NCBI GenBank assembly: GCA_024235955.1 | Contig: JACKLJ010000001.1 | Span: 1-64,000, forward strand | Reading direction: 5' to 3' | DNA length: 64,000 nucleotides | Origin: Burkholderiaceae bacterium | GTDB taxonomy: Bacteria; Pseudomonadota; Gammaproteobacteria; Burkholderiales; Burkholderiaceae_C | Part shown: positions 15,638-22,858 of the stretch, piece by piece | How positions within the stretch are numbered: the first letter of the stretch is position 1 | Layout: every line of letters begins with the position of its first letter | Made by a program: the position numbers and the translations under genes | Notes under the pieces: model-generated | The model's database searches: none | What the model saw: the letters and a program-made list of their open reading frames with translations, nothing else | What the model was told of the DNA's origin: nothing

Positions 15638-17691
15638 GCGCGTTGCAGGGCTGCCTGCACGGTGTCGGCCACGTTCTCGGGCGTGAAGCCGAAGAACTCG
15701 AACAGCTTGCCGGCCGGGGCCGATTCGCCGAAGCGGTCGATGCCGACCACCGCGGCCACGCCGTACTTCCACCAGCCGTCGGTCACGCCCATCTCCACCG
15801 CCACGCGCGGCAGCCCGGCGGGCAGCACGGCCTGTTTGTACTTGAGCGCCTGGCGGTCGAAGGCGTTGGTGCTGGGCATGGAGACCACGCGCACCGCCAC
15901 CTTGCGGGCTGCCAACAGCTCCTGCGCCTTGAGCGCCAGCTGCACCTCGGAGCCGGTGGCGATGATCACGGCCTGCGCGGCCTTCTTGAGCCCCACGTCA
16001 CCCGGCTCGCTCAGCACGTAGGCGCCGCGGCTGATGTCGCCCAGGTCGCGCTTGGGTGCGTAGGGCAGGTTCTGGCGGCTCAGCAGCAGGGCCGTGGGGC
16101 GGTCCCGGTTCTCCAGCGCCACGGCCCAGGCGATGGCGGTCTCGGCGGTGTCGGCCGGGCGCCAGACGTCGAGGCCCGGGATCAGGCGCAGGCTGGCGGC
16201 CTGCTCGATGCTCTGGTGCGTGGGGCCGTCCTCGCCCAGGCCGATGGAATCGTGCGTGAACACGTGCACCACGCGCTGCTTCATCAGCGCCGCCATGCGG
16301 ATGGCGTTGCGGCTGTAGTCGCTGAACGTGAGGAAGGTGCCGCCGTAGGGGATGTAGCCGCCGTGCAGCGCGATGCCGTTCATGATGGCGGCCATGCCGA
16401 ACTCGCGCACGCCGTAGTTGATGTGGCGGCCGATGTGCGAAGTGCATCCTTCCGATGCGTGGCCATCCTCGGTCTTCACCACCGCGCCGGCGCCGTCCAC
16501 GCGGAAGGCCGGCGTGCTCTTGGTGTTGGTGAGGTTGGAGCCGGTCAGGTCGGCGCTGCCGCCCAGCAGTTCGGGCAGCGCGGCGGTGAAGGCTTCCAGC
16601 GCGATCTGGCTGGCCTTGCGGCTGGCCACGGTCTCGGCCTTCTGGTGCGCGTCCACCGCGGCGTCCACGGCCACCTGGGCGAAGTTCTTCGGCAGCTCAC
16701 CCGCCATGCGGCGCTGGTAGGCGGCCGCCAGTTCGGGGAAGGCCCTGGCGTAGGCGGCGAAGCGGCCGTCCCAGTGGCTTTCGGCCTGGGCGCCGGCGCG
16801 GCGCGCGTCCCAGGCGGCATAGACCTCCTGCGGGATCTCGAACGGGCCGTAAGGCCAGCCCAGCGCCTCGCGCGTGAGCGCGATCTCGGGCGCGCCCAGC
16901 GGCTCGCCGTGCGCCTTGGCGGTGTCCTGGCGGTTCGGGCTGCCCTTGCCGATGTGGGTGCGGCAGATGATCAGCGTGGGGCGGTCGCCGCTCTGCCTGG
17001 CTTCGCCGATGGCGCGGTCCACCGCCCCCACGTCGTGGCCGTCGATCGGGCCGATCACGTTCCACTGGTAGGCCTCGAAGCGCTCGGCCGTGTTGTCCAC
17101 GAACCAGGGCGCCACCTTGCCGTCGATGCTGATGCCGTTGTCGTCGTACAGGGCGATCAGCTTGTTCAGCTTCCAGGCGCCGGCCAGGGCGCAGGCCTCG
17201 TGGCTGATGCCTTCCATCAGGCAGCCGTCGCCCAGGAACACGTAGGTGTGGTGGTCGACGATGGCGTGGCCGGGGCGGTTGAACTCGGCCGCCAGCAGCT
17301 TCTCGGCCAGCGCCATGCCCACCGCGTTGGTGATGCCCTGGCCCAGCGGGCCGGTGGTGGTCTCCACGCCGGGCGTCAGGCCCCACTCGGGGTGGCCGGG
17401 CGTCTTGCTGTGCAGCTGGCGGAAGTTCTTCAGCTCCTCCAGCGGCAGCTCGTAGCCCGTCAGGTGCAGCAGCGCGTAGATCAGCATCGACGCGTGGCCG
17501 TTGCTGAGCACGAAGCGGTCGCGGTCGGCCCAGTGCGGGTTGGCGGGGTTGTGGCGCAGGTGGCCGCCCCACAGCGCGACCGCCATGTCGGCCATGCCCA
17601 TGGGCGCGCCGGGGTGGCCGGAATTGGCTTGCTGAACGGCGTCCATCGCGAGGGCGCGGATGGCGTTGGCCATCAGGGCAGTGTCTGCCAT
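15634..17691 (-). CDS. tkt: transketolase
   Basis: 685 residues from ATG 17691, normal for bacterial transketolase. The N-terminal thiamine-diphosphate domain has SGHPGAPMGMA and GDGCLMEGISHEA with the metal ligands LYDDNGISIDG; the pyrimidine domain has GRHINYGVREFGM and THDSIGLGEDGPTHQ; the C-terminal domain ends normally. It transfers two-carbon units between sugar phosphates in the non-oxidative pentose phosphate pathway (and the Calvin cycle where present). A short segment before GRHINYG (KTEDGHASEGCTSH) differs from the common form of the enzyme. It is followed by gap and diverges from speD. Confidence 0.98.
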   Translation of the reverse strand: MADTALMANAIRALAMDAVQQANSGHPGAPMGMADMAVALWGGHLRHNPANPHWADRDRFVLSNGHASMLIYALLHLTGYELPLEELKNFRQLHSKTPGHPEWGLTPGVETTTGPLGQGITNAVGMALAEKLLAAEFNRPGHAIVDHHTYVFLGDGCLMEGISHEACALAGAWKLNKLIALYDDNGISIDGKVAPWFVDNTAERFEAYQWNVIGPIDGHDVGAVDRAIGEARQSGDRPTLIICRTHIGKGSPNRQDTAKAHGEPLGAPEIALTREALGWPYGPFEIPQEVYAAWDARRAGAQAESHWDGRFAAYARAFPELAAAYQRRMAGELPKNFAQVAVDAAVDAHQKAETVASRKASQIALEAFTAALPELLGGSADLTGSNLTNTKSTPAFRVDGAGAVVKTEDGHASEGCTSHIGRHINYGVREFGMAAIMNGIALHGGYIPYGGTFLTFSDYSRNAIRMAALMKQRVVHVFTHDSIGLGEDGPTHQSIEQAASLRLIPGLDVWRPADTAETAIAWAVALENRDRPTALLLSRQNLPYAPKRDLGDISRGAYVLSEPGDVGLKKAAQAVIIATGSEVQLALKAQELLAARKVAVRVVSMPSTNAFDRQALKYKQAVLPAGLPRVAVEMGVTDGWWKYGVAAVVGIDRFGESAPAGKLFEFFGFTPENVADTVQAALQRA

Positions 17692-17780
17692 GGGAGAAGG
17701 CTCCAGAAGGGGAAGGGCGGCTCGGGGGAAACCCGGGATTTTACAGAGGCCCCCGGCCGGCCTTGCACTACAGTAGCCCC

Positions 17781-18173
17781 ATGCAAGGACTGCACCTCAC
17801 CGCCGATCTGCACGGCTGCGCCTGCGACGAACGCTGGCTCACCGACGCGGCGGCGCTGGGCGCGGCCTGCGTGCAGGCGGTGCGGGCCGCCGGGCTGACG
17901 CCGGTGGGGCAGTTGCTGCACGGCTTCGAGCCCACCGCCGCCGGCCCGGGCGGCGTCACGGCCACCGTGCTGCTGGCCGAAAGCCACCTGTGCGTGCACA
18001 CCTGGCCGGAGCAGCGCGCCGTCACGCTCGACGTGTACGTGTGCAACTTCAGCGGCGACCGCTCGGCCGCGGCGGAGCAGCTGATGGGCACGCTGCTGGC
18101 GCTGTTCCAGCCCGCGCACGCCGAGCGCCATGCGCTGCGGCGGGGTGGCGTGCTTTCGGTGACCACTGCATGA
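17781..18173 (+). CDS. speD: S-adenosylmethionine decarboxylase proenzyme (SpeH/SpeD, prokaryotic class 1B)
   Basis: 130 residues from ATG 17781. The motif LLAESHLCVHTWPE contains the autocleavage bond Glu67-Ser68 that generates the pyruvoyl group, with His73 and Cys88 (VYVCNF) as processing and catalytic residues. The product, decarboxylated AdoMet, is the aminopropyl donor for spermidine synthesis. No Shine-Dalgarno sequence precedes the ATG, so it may be a leaderless or weakly translated gene. Its TGA overlaps an in-frame ATG of the next gene (ATGA). No aminopropyltransferase gene is nearby. SpeD is a known partner of DUF350/DUF4178 clusters, one of which lies at the start of this window, but adjacency is lacking. 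Confidence 0.93.
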   Translation: MQGLHLTADLHGCACDERWLTDAAALGAACVQAVRAAGLTPVGQLLHGFEPTAAGPGGVTATVLLAESHLCVHTWPEQRAVTLDVYVCNFSGDRSAAAEQLMGTLLALFQPAHAERHALRRGGVLSVTTA

Positions 18174-19135
18174 CAGGTGCCGCCGTCGAGCCGCCGCCGG
18201 GCCGCCCCAAGGCGGTGAGCGCCCCCTCGGGGGGCAGCGGACCACGCGAAGCGGGGGAGCGTGGGGGCCATGCGATCGCCGCCGGGCCGCTCCCAAGGCG
18301 GTTGGCAGCCCCCTCGGGGGGCAGCGGACCACGCGAAGCGGGGGAGCGTGGGGGCCATGTTCCCAGAGCGTTGATTCTGGCCGCCGGCCGCGGCGAGCGC
18401 ATGCGCCCGCTCACCGACCACACGCCCAAGCCGCTGCTGCCGGTGCAGGGCCAGCCGCTGATGCAGTGGCCGCTGGCGGCGCTGCTGCGCGGTGGCGTGA
18501 CCGAGGTAGTGGTCAACACCGCCTGGCTGGGCGATCAGATTGAGAGCCAATTCAGCCCGCAAGCCTTGTCCAGCTGGTGCAGCCAGCTACAGATCAAGGA
18601 GCAGATCGCGCTGCGCTTTTCGTCCGAGGGCGCGGATTTCGGCTACGCGCTGGAAACGGCGGGCGGCATCGCGCGCGCGCTGCCGCTGCTGGCGCCAGGG
18701 CCGGGCGACGTGTTCTGGGTGGTGGCCGGCGACATCTTCGCGCCTGGCTTCCGCTTCGAGCGCGCCGCCGCCGAGCGCTTTGCCGCCAGCGGCCTGCTGG
18801 CCCACCTGTGGCTGGTGCCCAACCCGCCGCACAACCCGAAGGGCGACTTCGGTATCGGCCCGGACGGCATGGCGCTCAACGAGGCGCCGGCGGGCGGCAC
18901 GCGCCACACTTTCAGCACCTATGCCCTGTACCGGCGCGCCTTGTTCGAGCCACCCTGGTGCGACATCCTGCCCGGCAACCCGCAGGGCACGGCCGCGCCG
19001 CTGGCGCCACTGCTGCGCCGCGCCATCGATGCTGGGCAGGTCAGCGCCGAGCTCTACACCGGCGCCTGGACGGATGTCGGCACGCCCGAGCGGCTGGCGG
19101 CGCTGAATGCGGCCGAGTTGGTGGGCAGGCCCTAG
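18170..19135 (+). CDS. MurU-like sugar-1-phosphate nucleotidyltransferase with repeat-derived insertions
   Basis: The conserved part begins LILAAGRGERMRPLTDHTP and has the metal-site VVAGDIFAP and AWTDVGTPERL, as in MurU/RmlA-type enzymes that attach a nucleotide to MurNAc-1-P or related sugars (cell-wall recycling). The start is unusual. The open frame reaches ATG 18170, which overlaps the speD stop (ATGA), giving 321 residues; the first 67 residues then include two copies of APSGGSGPREAGERGGH encoded by tandem palindromic repeats. The alternative is TTG 18371 (MILAAGRGERM) with no ribosome binding site. A further ~20-residue insert (SQFSPQALSSWCSQLQIKE) before the sugar-binding part looks repeat-derived. 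Whether the protein is functional is uncertain. Confidence 0.8.
   Translation: MTGAAVEPPPGRPKAVSAPSGGSGPREAGERGGHAIAAGPLPRRLAAPSGGSGPREAGERGGHVPRALILAAGRGERMRPLTDHTPKPLLPVQGQPLMQWPLAALLRGGVTEVVVNTAWLGDQIESQFSPQALSSWCSQLQIKEQIALRFSSEGADFGYALETAGGIARALPLLAPGPGDVFWVVAGDIFAPGFRFERAAAERFAASGLLAHLWLVPNPPHNPKGDFGIGPDGMALNEAPAGGTRHTFSTYALYRRALFEPPWCDILPGNPQGTAAPLAPLLRRAIDAGQVSAELYTGAWTDVGTPERLAALNAAELVGRP
18193..18359 (+). repeat. tandem pair of ~81-bp palindromic repeats (second family)
   Basis: Two near-identical copies, 18193-18272 and 18278-18359. Each begins GCCGCCGGGCCGC, contains the palindrome CCCCCTCGGGGGG and ends GCGTGGGGGCCATG. They are not related to the 65-bp family. They lie between speD and the conserved part of the nucleotidyltransferase and are readable in frame as a duplicated peptide. 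Elements with this CCCCCTCGGGGGG...AGCGTGGGGG pattern are familiar to me from other Comamonadaceae genomes; not verified here. Confidence 0.8.
18540..18598 (+). repeat. degenerate copy of the 65-bp repeat inside a coding region
   Basis: Within the nucleotidyltransferase gene, TTGAGAGCCAATTCAGCCCG and then GTGCAGCCAGCTACAG follow the order of the 65-bp repeat (AGCCAAATCAGCC ... GCGCAGACAGCTATTG). It encodes the extra segment that MurU-type enzymes lack. Confidence 0.55.
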
Positions 19136-19860
19136 CGCGCGTTCGCCGTCCCGGCGGCCGGCAGCACCGTGATGGGCGGGCCGGCCTCGCAGCCCCGGAA
19201 CAGCCACTGGCTGGGCGCGAAGCGCGCCGCCGTACCATCGGGTGGCGGCCGGCCGGCCTCGGCCAGCGCGTCGTACGGGATGTGGGGCACGTCGAACAGC
19301 GCGATCTGGCCCCTGGCGCACACCAGAGCGGGTACTGCCGGGTTAACCTCCCAGCGTTCGGCGGTGGCGTTGTAGCGGTACAGCGGGCCGATGCGCTGGG
19401 TCTGCGCCAGCTCCAGCCGCGCCGGCACGGCCTGCAGCGCGCTGGCCCAGACGCCCGCCACCTGCACCGGCTGGGGGAAACGGAGGGCCACCAGGCCGCG
19501 CAGCGAAACGGCGGCGCCGGGCTCGCCGGTGTCGTAGGGGTCGTCGCGGTTGACCAGGGTGCCGGCGGGGATCTGCAGCTCGCCGTATGGCATGTCCCCG
19601 GTCAGCACGAAGCGCGCGCGGCTGGCGCGCCGGGCCGCGGCTTCGTGGCGCGCCTCGTCGGCCCGCGCCTGCAGCAGCCACAGCGCAGCCGAGCCGGCCA
19701 GGGCCAGCAGCGCCACCGCCCACAGGCCGGCCAGCAGCCGGTGGTCCAGCACCAGCTTGGTGGGCGCATCGACCCAGCGCGCGTAGATGGCGTACAGCAG
19801 CAGCACGCCGGTGAGCAGCGCACCGGAGGCCGGCAGCAGACTGGTCAGGAACGAAAGCAT
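19132..19860 (-). CDS. hypothetical membrane protein with large C-terminal soluble domain
   Basis: 242 residues from ATG 19860. Two transmembrane helices (about residues 9-27 and 42-65) are followed by a charged Ala/Arg-rich helix and a ~165-residue beta-rich domain rich in Pro and Trp; I do not recognise a family. The frame is open further upstream, but MLSFLTSLLPASG is the natural membrane-protein start. Its TAG stop overlaps the TAG of the convergent nucleotidyltransferase by two bases, so the two genes meet tail to tail with no terminator between them. It diverges from pepP. Confidence 0.7.
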   Translation of the reverse strand: MLSFLTSLLPASGALLTGVLLLYAIYARWVDAPTKLVLDHRLLAGLWAVALLALAGSAALWLLQARADEARHEAAARRASRARFVLTGDMPYGELQIPAGTLVNRDDPYDTGEPGAAVSLRGLVALRFPQPVQVAGVWASALQAVPARLELAQTQRIGPLYRYNATAERWEVNPAVPALVCARGQIALFDVPHIPYDALAEAGRPPPDGTAARFAPSQWLFRGCEAGPPITVLPAAGTANAR

Positions 19861-20024
19861 GGTGGCGCCGGCACGCGGAGGTTCGTGAGGATGGGGTTGG
19901 CGAGCGGCAACCTGTAGGCGGCGCCTGCTACACCCAGCATAGCAAACGGCGCCGCCGGGCGGCGTGCGTTGGCGCTGCCGGCGGCGCACGAGCGCTCCGC
20001 CGGATTTGGCCGCAGAATGCACCG

Positions 20025-21422
20025 ATGGACGCAACCCCTTCCTTCACCCTGTACGCCAAGCGCCGCGCACGCGTTGCCGCCCAGCTGGGCGACGGCGGCA
20101 TCGCCATCGTGCCCACGGCGCCGGAGCGCCAGCGCAACCGCGACAGCGACTTTCCCTACCGCGCCGACAGCTATTTCTACTACCTCACCGGCTTTTCCGA
20201 GCCCAACGCCTGGCTGGTGCTGACCAGCGACGGCCGCAGCACCCTGTTCTGCCAGCCCAAGGACCTCGAGCGCGAGATCTGGGACGGCATCCGCCTCGGC
20301 CCCGAGGCCGCGCCGGCCGCGCTGGGGGTGGATGAAGCCTTCCCGGTGGACGAGCTGAACGAGCGCCTGCCCCGCCTGCTGGAGAACCGCACCACCGTGT
20401 GGTTCCCCTTCGCCACCCATGCCGGGCTGGAGGGGCGCATCGACGGCTGGCTGCAGAAGGTGCGCGCCCGCGCCCGCTTCGGCGCGCTGGTGCCCGAGGC
20501 GCAGCGCGACCTGTGCGCCGTGCTCGACGAAATGCGGCTGGTGAAGGACGCGCACGAGCTGGCCATCATGCGCCGCGCCGCGCAGATCTCCGCCGCCGCC
20601 CACGTGCGCGCCATGCAGCGCAGCGCGCGCATGCTGCGCGCCGGCGAGGATGTGCGCGAATACCACCTCGACGCCGAGCTGCTGCACGAATTCCGCCAGC
20701 ACGGCTCGCAGTTCCCGGCCTACGGCAGCATCGTCGCCGCCGGTGCCAACGCCTGCGTGCTGCACTACCGCGCCGACATCGCCCCGGTGCGCGCCGGCGA
20801 GCTGGTGCTGATCGACGCCGGCTGCGAGCTGGATGGCTACGCCAGCGACATCACCCGCACTTTCCCGGCCGACGGCAAGTTCAGCGGCCCGCAGCGCGAG
20901 CTGTACCAGCTGGTGCTGGCCTCGCAGGAAGCGGCGGTGGCTGCCACCCGCCCCGGCGCGCGCTTCACCGAGCCGCACGAGGCCACGGTGAAGGTGCTGA
21001 CGCAGGGCATGCTGGACCTCGGCCTGCTCGACAAGAACCAGCACGGCACGCTCGACGACGCCATCGCCAACCGCCACTACTTCGCCCACTACATGCACCG
21101 CACCAGCCACTGGCTGGGCATGGACGTGCATGACTGCGGCAGCTACGTGGAGCCGGGCGAGCTGGGCACGGTGAGCGAACGCAAGGATCCGCTCTCGGGC
21201 GAGCTCATCAAGGACCGCCCCGCGCGCATCCTGCGGCCCGGCATGGTGCTGACCATCGAGCCCGGCCTGTACGTGCGGCCCAGCGACGGCGTGCCCAGGG
21301 ACTTCTGGAACATCGGCATCCGCATCGAGGACGACGCCGTGGTCACCAGCGGGGGCTGCGAGCTGATCACGCGCGACGTGCCGGTCGATCCCGATGCCAT
21401 CGAAGCGATCATGGCGGGCTGA
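20025..21422 (+). CDS. pepP: Xaa-Pro aminopeptidase (aminopeptidase P)
   Basis: 465 residues from ATG 20025. The N-terminal creatinase-like domain (FPYRADSYFYYLTGF) and C-terminal pita-bread metallopeptidase domain are both complete. Dimanganese ligands are visible in IDAGCELDGYASDITRTFP (two Asp), TSHWLGMDVHD (His), TIEPGLYV (Glu) and GIRIEDD (Glu). The enzyme removes N-terminal residues followed by proline. In many Burkholderiales pepP neighbours ubiquinone-hydroxylase genes; here it is followed only by repeat copy 7 and the MOSC gene. Confidence 0.96.
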   Translation: MDATPSFTLYAKRRARVAAQLGDGGIAIVPTAPERQRNRDSDFPYRADSYFYYLTGFSEPNAWLVLTSDGRSTLFCQPKDLEREIWDGIRLGPEAAPAALGVDEAFPVDELNERLPRLLENRTTVWFPFATHAGLEGRIDGWLQKVRARARFGALVPEAQRDLCAVLDEMRLVKDAHELAIMRRAAQISAAAHVRAMQRSARMLRAGEDVREYHLDAELLHEFRQHGSQFPAYGSIVAAGANACVLHYRADIAPVRAGELVLIDAGCELDGYASDITRTFPADGKFSGPQRELYQLVLASQEAAVAATRPGARFTEPHEATVKVLTQGMLDLGLLDKNQHGTLDDAIANRHYFAHYMHRTSHWLGMDVHDCGSYVEPGELGTVSERKDPLSGELIKDRPARILRPGMVLTIEPGLYVRPSDGVPRDFWNIGIRIEDDAVVTSGGCELITRDVPVDPDAIEAIMAG

Positions 21423-21431
21423 GCAGCGGTT

Positions 21432-21501
21432 TTTTGCTATTTATTGCATAGCTGTCTGCGCCCGCTGTGCAAGGGACAGAGGCCGAAAACATCATGAATT
21501 C
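21432..21501 (-). repeat. dispersed ~65-bp repeat, copy 7
   Basis: Begins just after pepP with GCTATTTATTGCATAGC (terminal hairpin) and ends GAGGCCGAAAACATCATGAA. The MOSC gene's ATG (21494) lies inside this end, and the repeat's own AGAGG may serve as its ribosome binding site. Confidence 0.8.
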
Positions 21502-22087
21502 CGGCGTGACGGGTCGCGTGCAGCATGTCTGCGTGGGCACGGCCCGGCCGCTGGCCGCCGCGGGGCGCACGGTGCTTTCCGGCATCGGCAAGCAGCCGGT
21601 GGATGGCGCGGTGGCAGTCAGCCCGCTGGGCCTGGCGGGTGATGAACAGGTGGATCTGAGCGTGCACGGCGGCCTGCAGAAGGCCGTGTACGCCTACCCG
21701 GCTGAACACGCGGCGTTCTGGCGCCGGCAGCGGCAGGCGCACGGCGTGTCGCTGTTCGACGAGCCGCTGCCGCCCGGCTTCGTGGGCGAGAACCTGGCCA
21801 TCGAAGGCGTGCTGGAGCCAGGCGTGTGGGTGGGCGACACGCTGCACTTCCCCCGCTGCGTGCTGCGCGTCACCGCGCCGCGCGAGCCCTGCTTCAAGTT
21901 CAACGCCGTCATGGGCTTTGCACAGGCCGCCAGGCTGATGGTGCGCGAGGCGCGTTGCGGCTTCTACCTGGCCGTGGAGCAGCCCGGCACGCTGGTCGCC
22001 GGCGAAGCCTTCGTGCTCCGACCCGGCCCGCGCGCGCTGTCGATCACCGAGGCCATCCAGGCCAAGTGGGTGAAACACCGGAACTGA
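21494..22087 (+). CDS. MOSC-domain protein (YiiM-like)
   Basis: 197 residues from ATG 21494. MOSC features: VDLSVHGGLQKAVYAYP, VGENLAIEG, and a cysteine in PREPCFKFNAVMG that corresponds to the conserved MOSC cysteine. The C-terminus GPRALSITEAIQAKWVKH resembles the 3-alpha extension of YiiM. Family members bind molybdenum cofactor or detoxify N-hydroxylated bases such as 6-hydroxylaminopurine. Start choice: the frame extends a few codons into the repeat, but ATG 21494 is the first ATG that gives a normal N-terminus; it lies at the very end of repeat copy 7. Confidence 0.87.
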   Translation: MNSGVTGRVQHVCVGTARPLAAAGRTVLSGIGKQPVDGAVAVSPLGLAGDEQVDLSVHGGLQKAVYAYPAEHAAFWRRQRQAHGVSLFDEPLPPGFVGENLAIEGVLEPGVWVGDTLHFPRCVLRVTAPREPCFKFNAVMGFAQAARLMVREARCGFYLAVEQPGTLVAGEAFVLRPGPRALSITEAIQAKWVKHRN

Positions 22088-22135
22088 AAATTTTGAAGAA
22101 AATGGCCTGATACCGACTTGCCTTCAAAAATATCA

Positions 22136-22199
22136 AACCGTTCACACTGAGCCTGTCGAAGCGCCGCGTGAGGCTTCGACAAGCTCAGCCCGAACGGTT
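22136..22199. repeat. 64-bp imperfect palindrome of the GCCTGTCGAAG type
   Basis: Arms AACCGTTCACACTGAGCCTG and AAGCTCAGCCCGAACGGTT flank TCGAAGC...GCTTCGAC around a GCCGCGTGAG loop. It is located between the convergent MOSC and rrtA genes. CTGAGCCTGTCGAAG palindromes of this kind are common intergenic elements in proteobacteria. It could also act as a bidirectional terminator or structural barrier between convergent transcripts. Confidence 0.8.
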
Positions 22200-22225
22200 C
22201 TTGCGGAATGAACGCGATTCGGTAT

Positions 22226-22264
22226 GAAGCCCTTTACTGTCTGGCGCAGGCAGCTATGAATTCA
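22226..22264 (+). repeat. partial copy of the 65-bp repeat, copy 8
   Basis: Only the right part is recognisable: GAAGCCCTTTACTGTCTGGC followed by GCAGGCAGCTATGAATTCA. Its last bases contain the complement of the rrtA TGA stop (22262-22264). Confidence 0.65.
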
Positions 22265-22858
22265 GGAGTTCTGGCGGCTTGCTGAGGGCAGCCACCCCAG
22301 CACCAGTGCGGTTGCCAGTCCCGCCACCGCGCCCGTCAGGTGCGCGGCGTAGACCACGTTGAAGCCCCAGGCGTCGTTGAAGCCGACGGGGTTGGCCCAG
22401 CCGGCTTCCAGGCCGAGCTTGAACACCAGCCCGGCCATCAGCAGACGGCCGAGCCAGCGCGTGCCGGGCTCGCGCAGCGCCCGCAGCGCCAGCACCGCCA
22501 CGCCGGCGTGGATGGGGCCGGAGAGGCCCCAGTAGCCGCCGACCTCGGGCCACAGCAGCAGGGCCAGCGTGCCCAGCGGCCAGGCGACCAGCAGGGCCAG
22601 CGCGTCGCGGCCGGTGGCGCCCAGCGCCGCGCCCAGCACGGCCACCGCGCCCAGGGCCAGCAGGTTGCCGAGCCAGTGCGGCGCCTGGAAGTGCACCAGC
22701 GCGCCGGTCAGCAGCGTCCAGGGCGCGCGCGGCCAGCCGTCGGCGTGCCAGATCCAGTTCTGCGGCAGCAGCCAGCCGCTGCCGGCCGCCAGCCAGAACG
22801 CGGCCGAGGCCAGCGCCAGCGCGCCGCAGGCGGTGGCCCAGGCGCGCGGCGGCGTCAA
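22262..22858 (-). CDS. rrtA: rhombosortase (rhomboid-type serine protease)
   Basis: 198 residues, about six transmembrane helices, start TTG 22858 overlapping the RND pump stop (TTGA). The catalytic motif GLSGPIHAG gives Ser113 (with His117 nearby) and a second conserved histidine in AAHLTGAVAG (His173), the arrangement of rhombosortases (TIGR03902) rather than housekeeping GlpG. Rhombosortases process proteins carrying a C-terminal GlyGly-CTERM tail; the S8 peptidase at 12.5-14.4 kb has exactly such a tail. The position as last gene of a TetR-RND efflux operon is unusual. Translation is probably coupled to the pump gene. Confidence 0.85.
   Translation of the reverse strand: MTPPRAWATACGALALASAAFWLAAGSGWLLPQNWIWHADGWPRAPWTLLTGALVHFQAPHWLGNLLALGAVAVLGAALGATGRDALALLVAWPLGTLALLLWPEVGGYWGLSGPIHAGVAVLALRALREPGTRWLGRLLMAGLVFKLGLEAGWANPVGFNDAWGFNVVYAAHLTGAVAGLATALVLGWLPSASRQNS

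Noticed and set aside
19132..19135. Possible functional overlap of two convergent stop codons
   Set aside because: A two-base tail-to-tail overlap is common in compact genomes and needs no special explanation.
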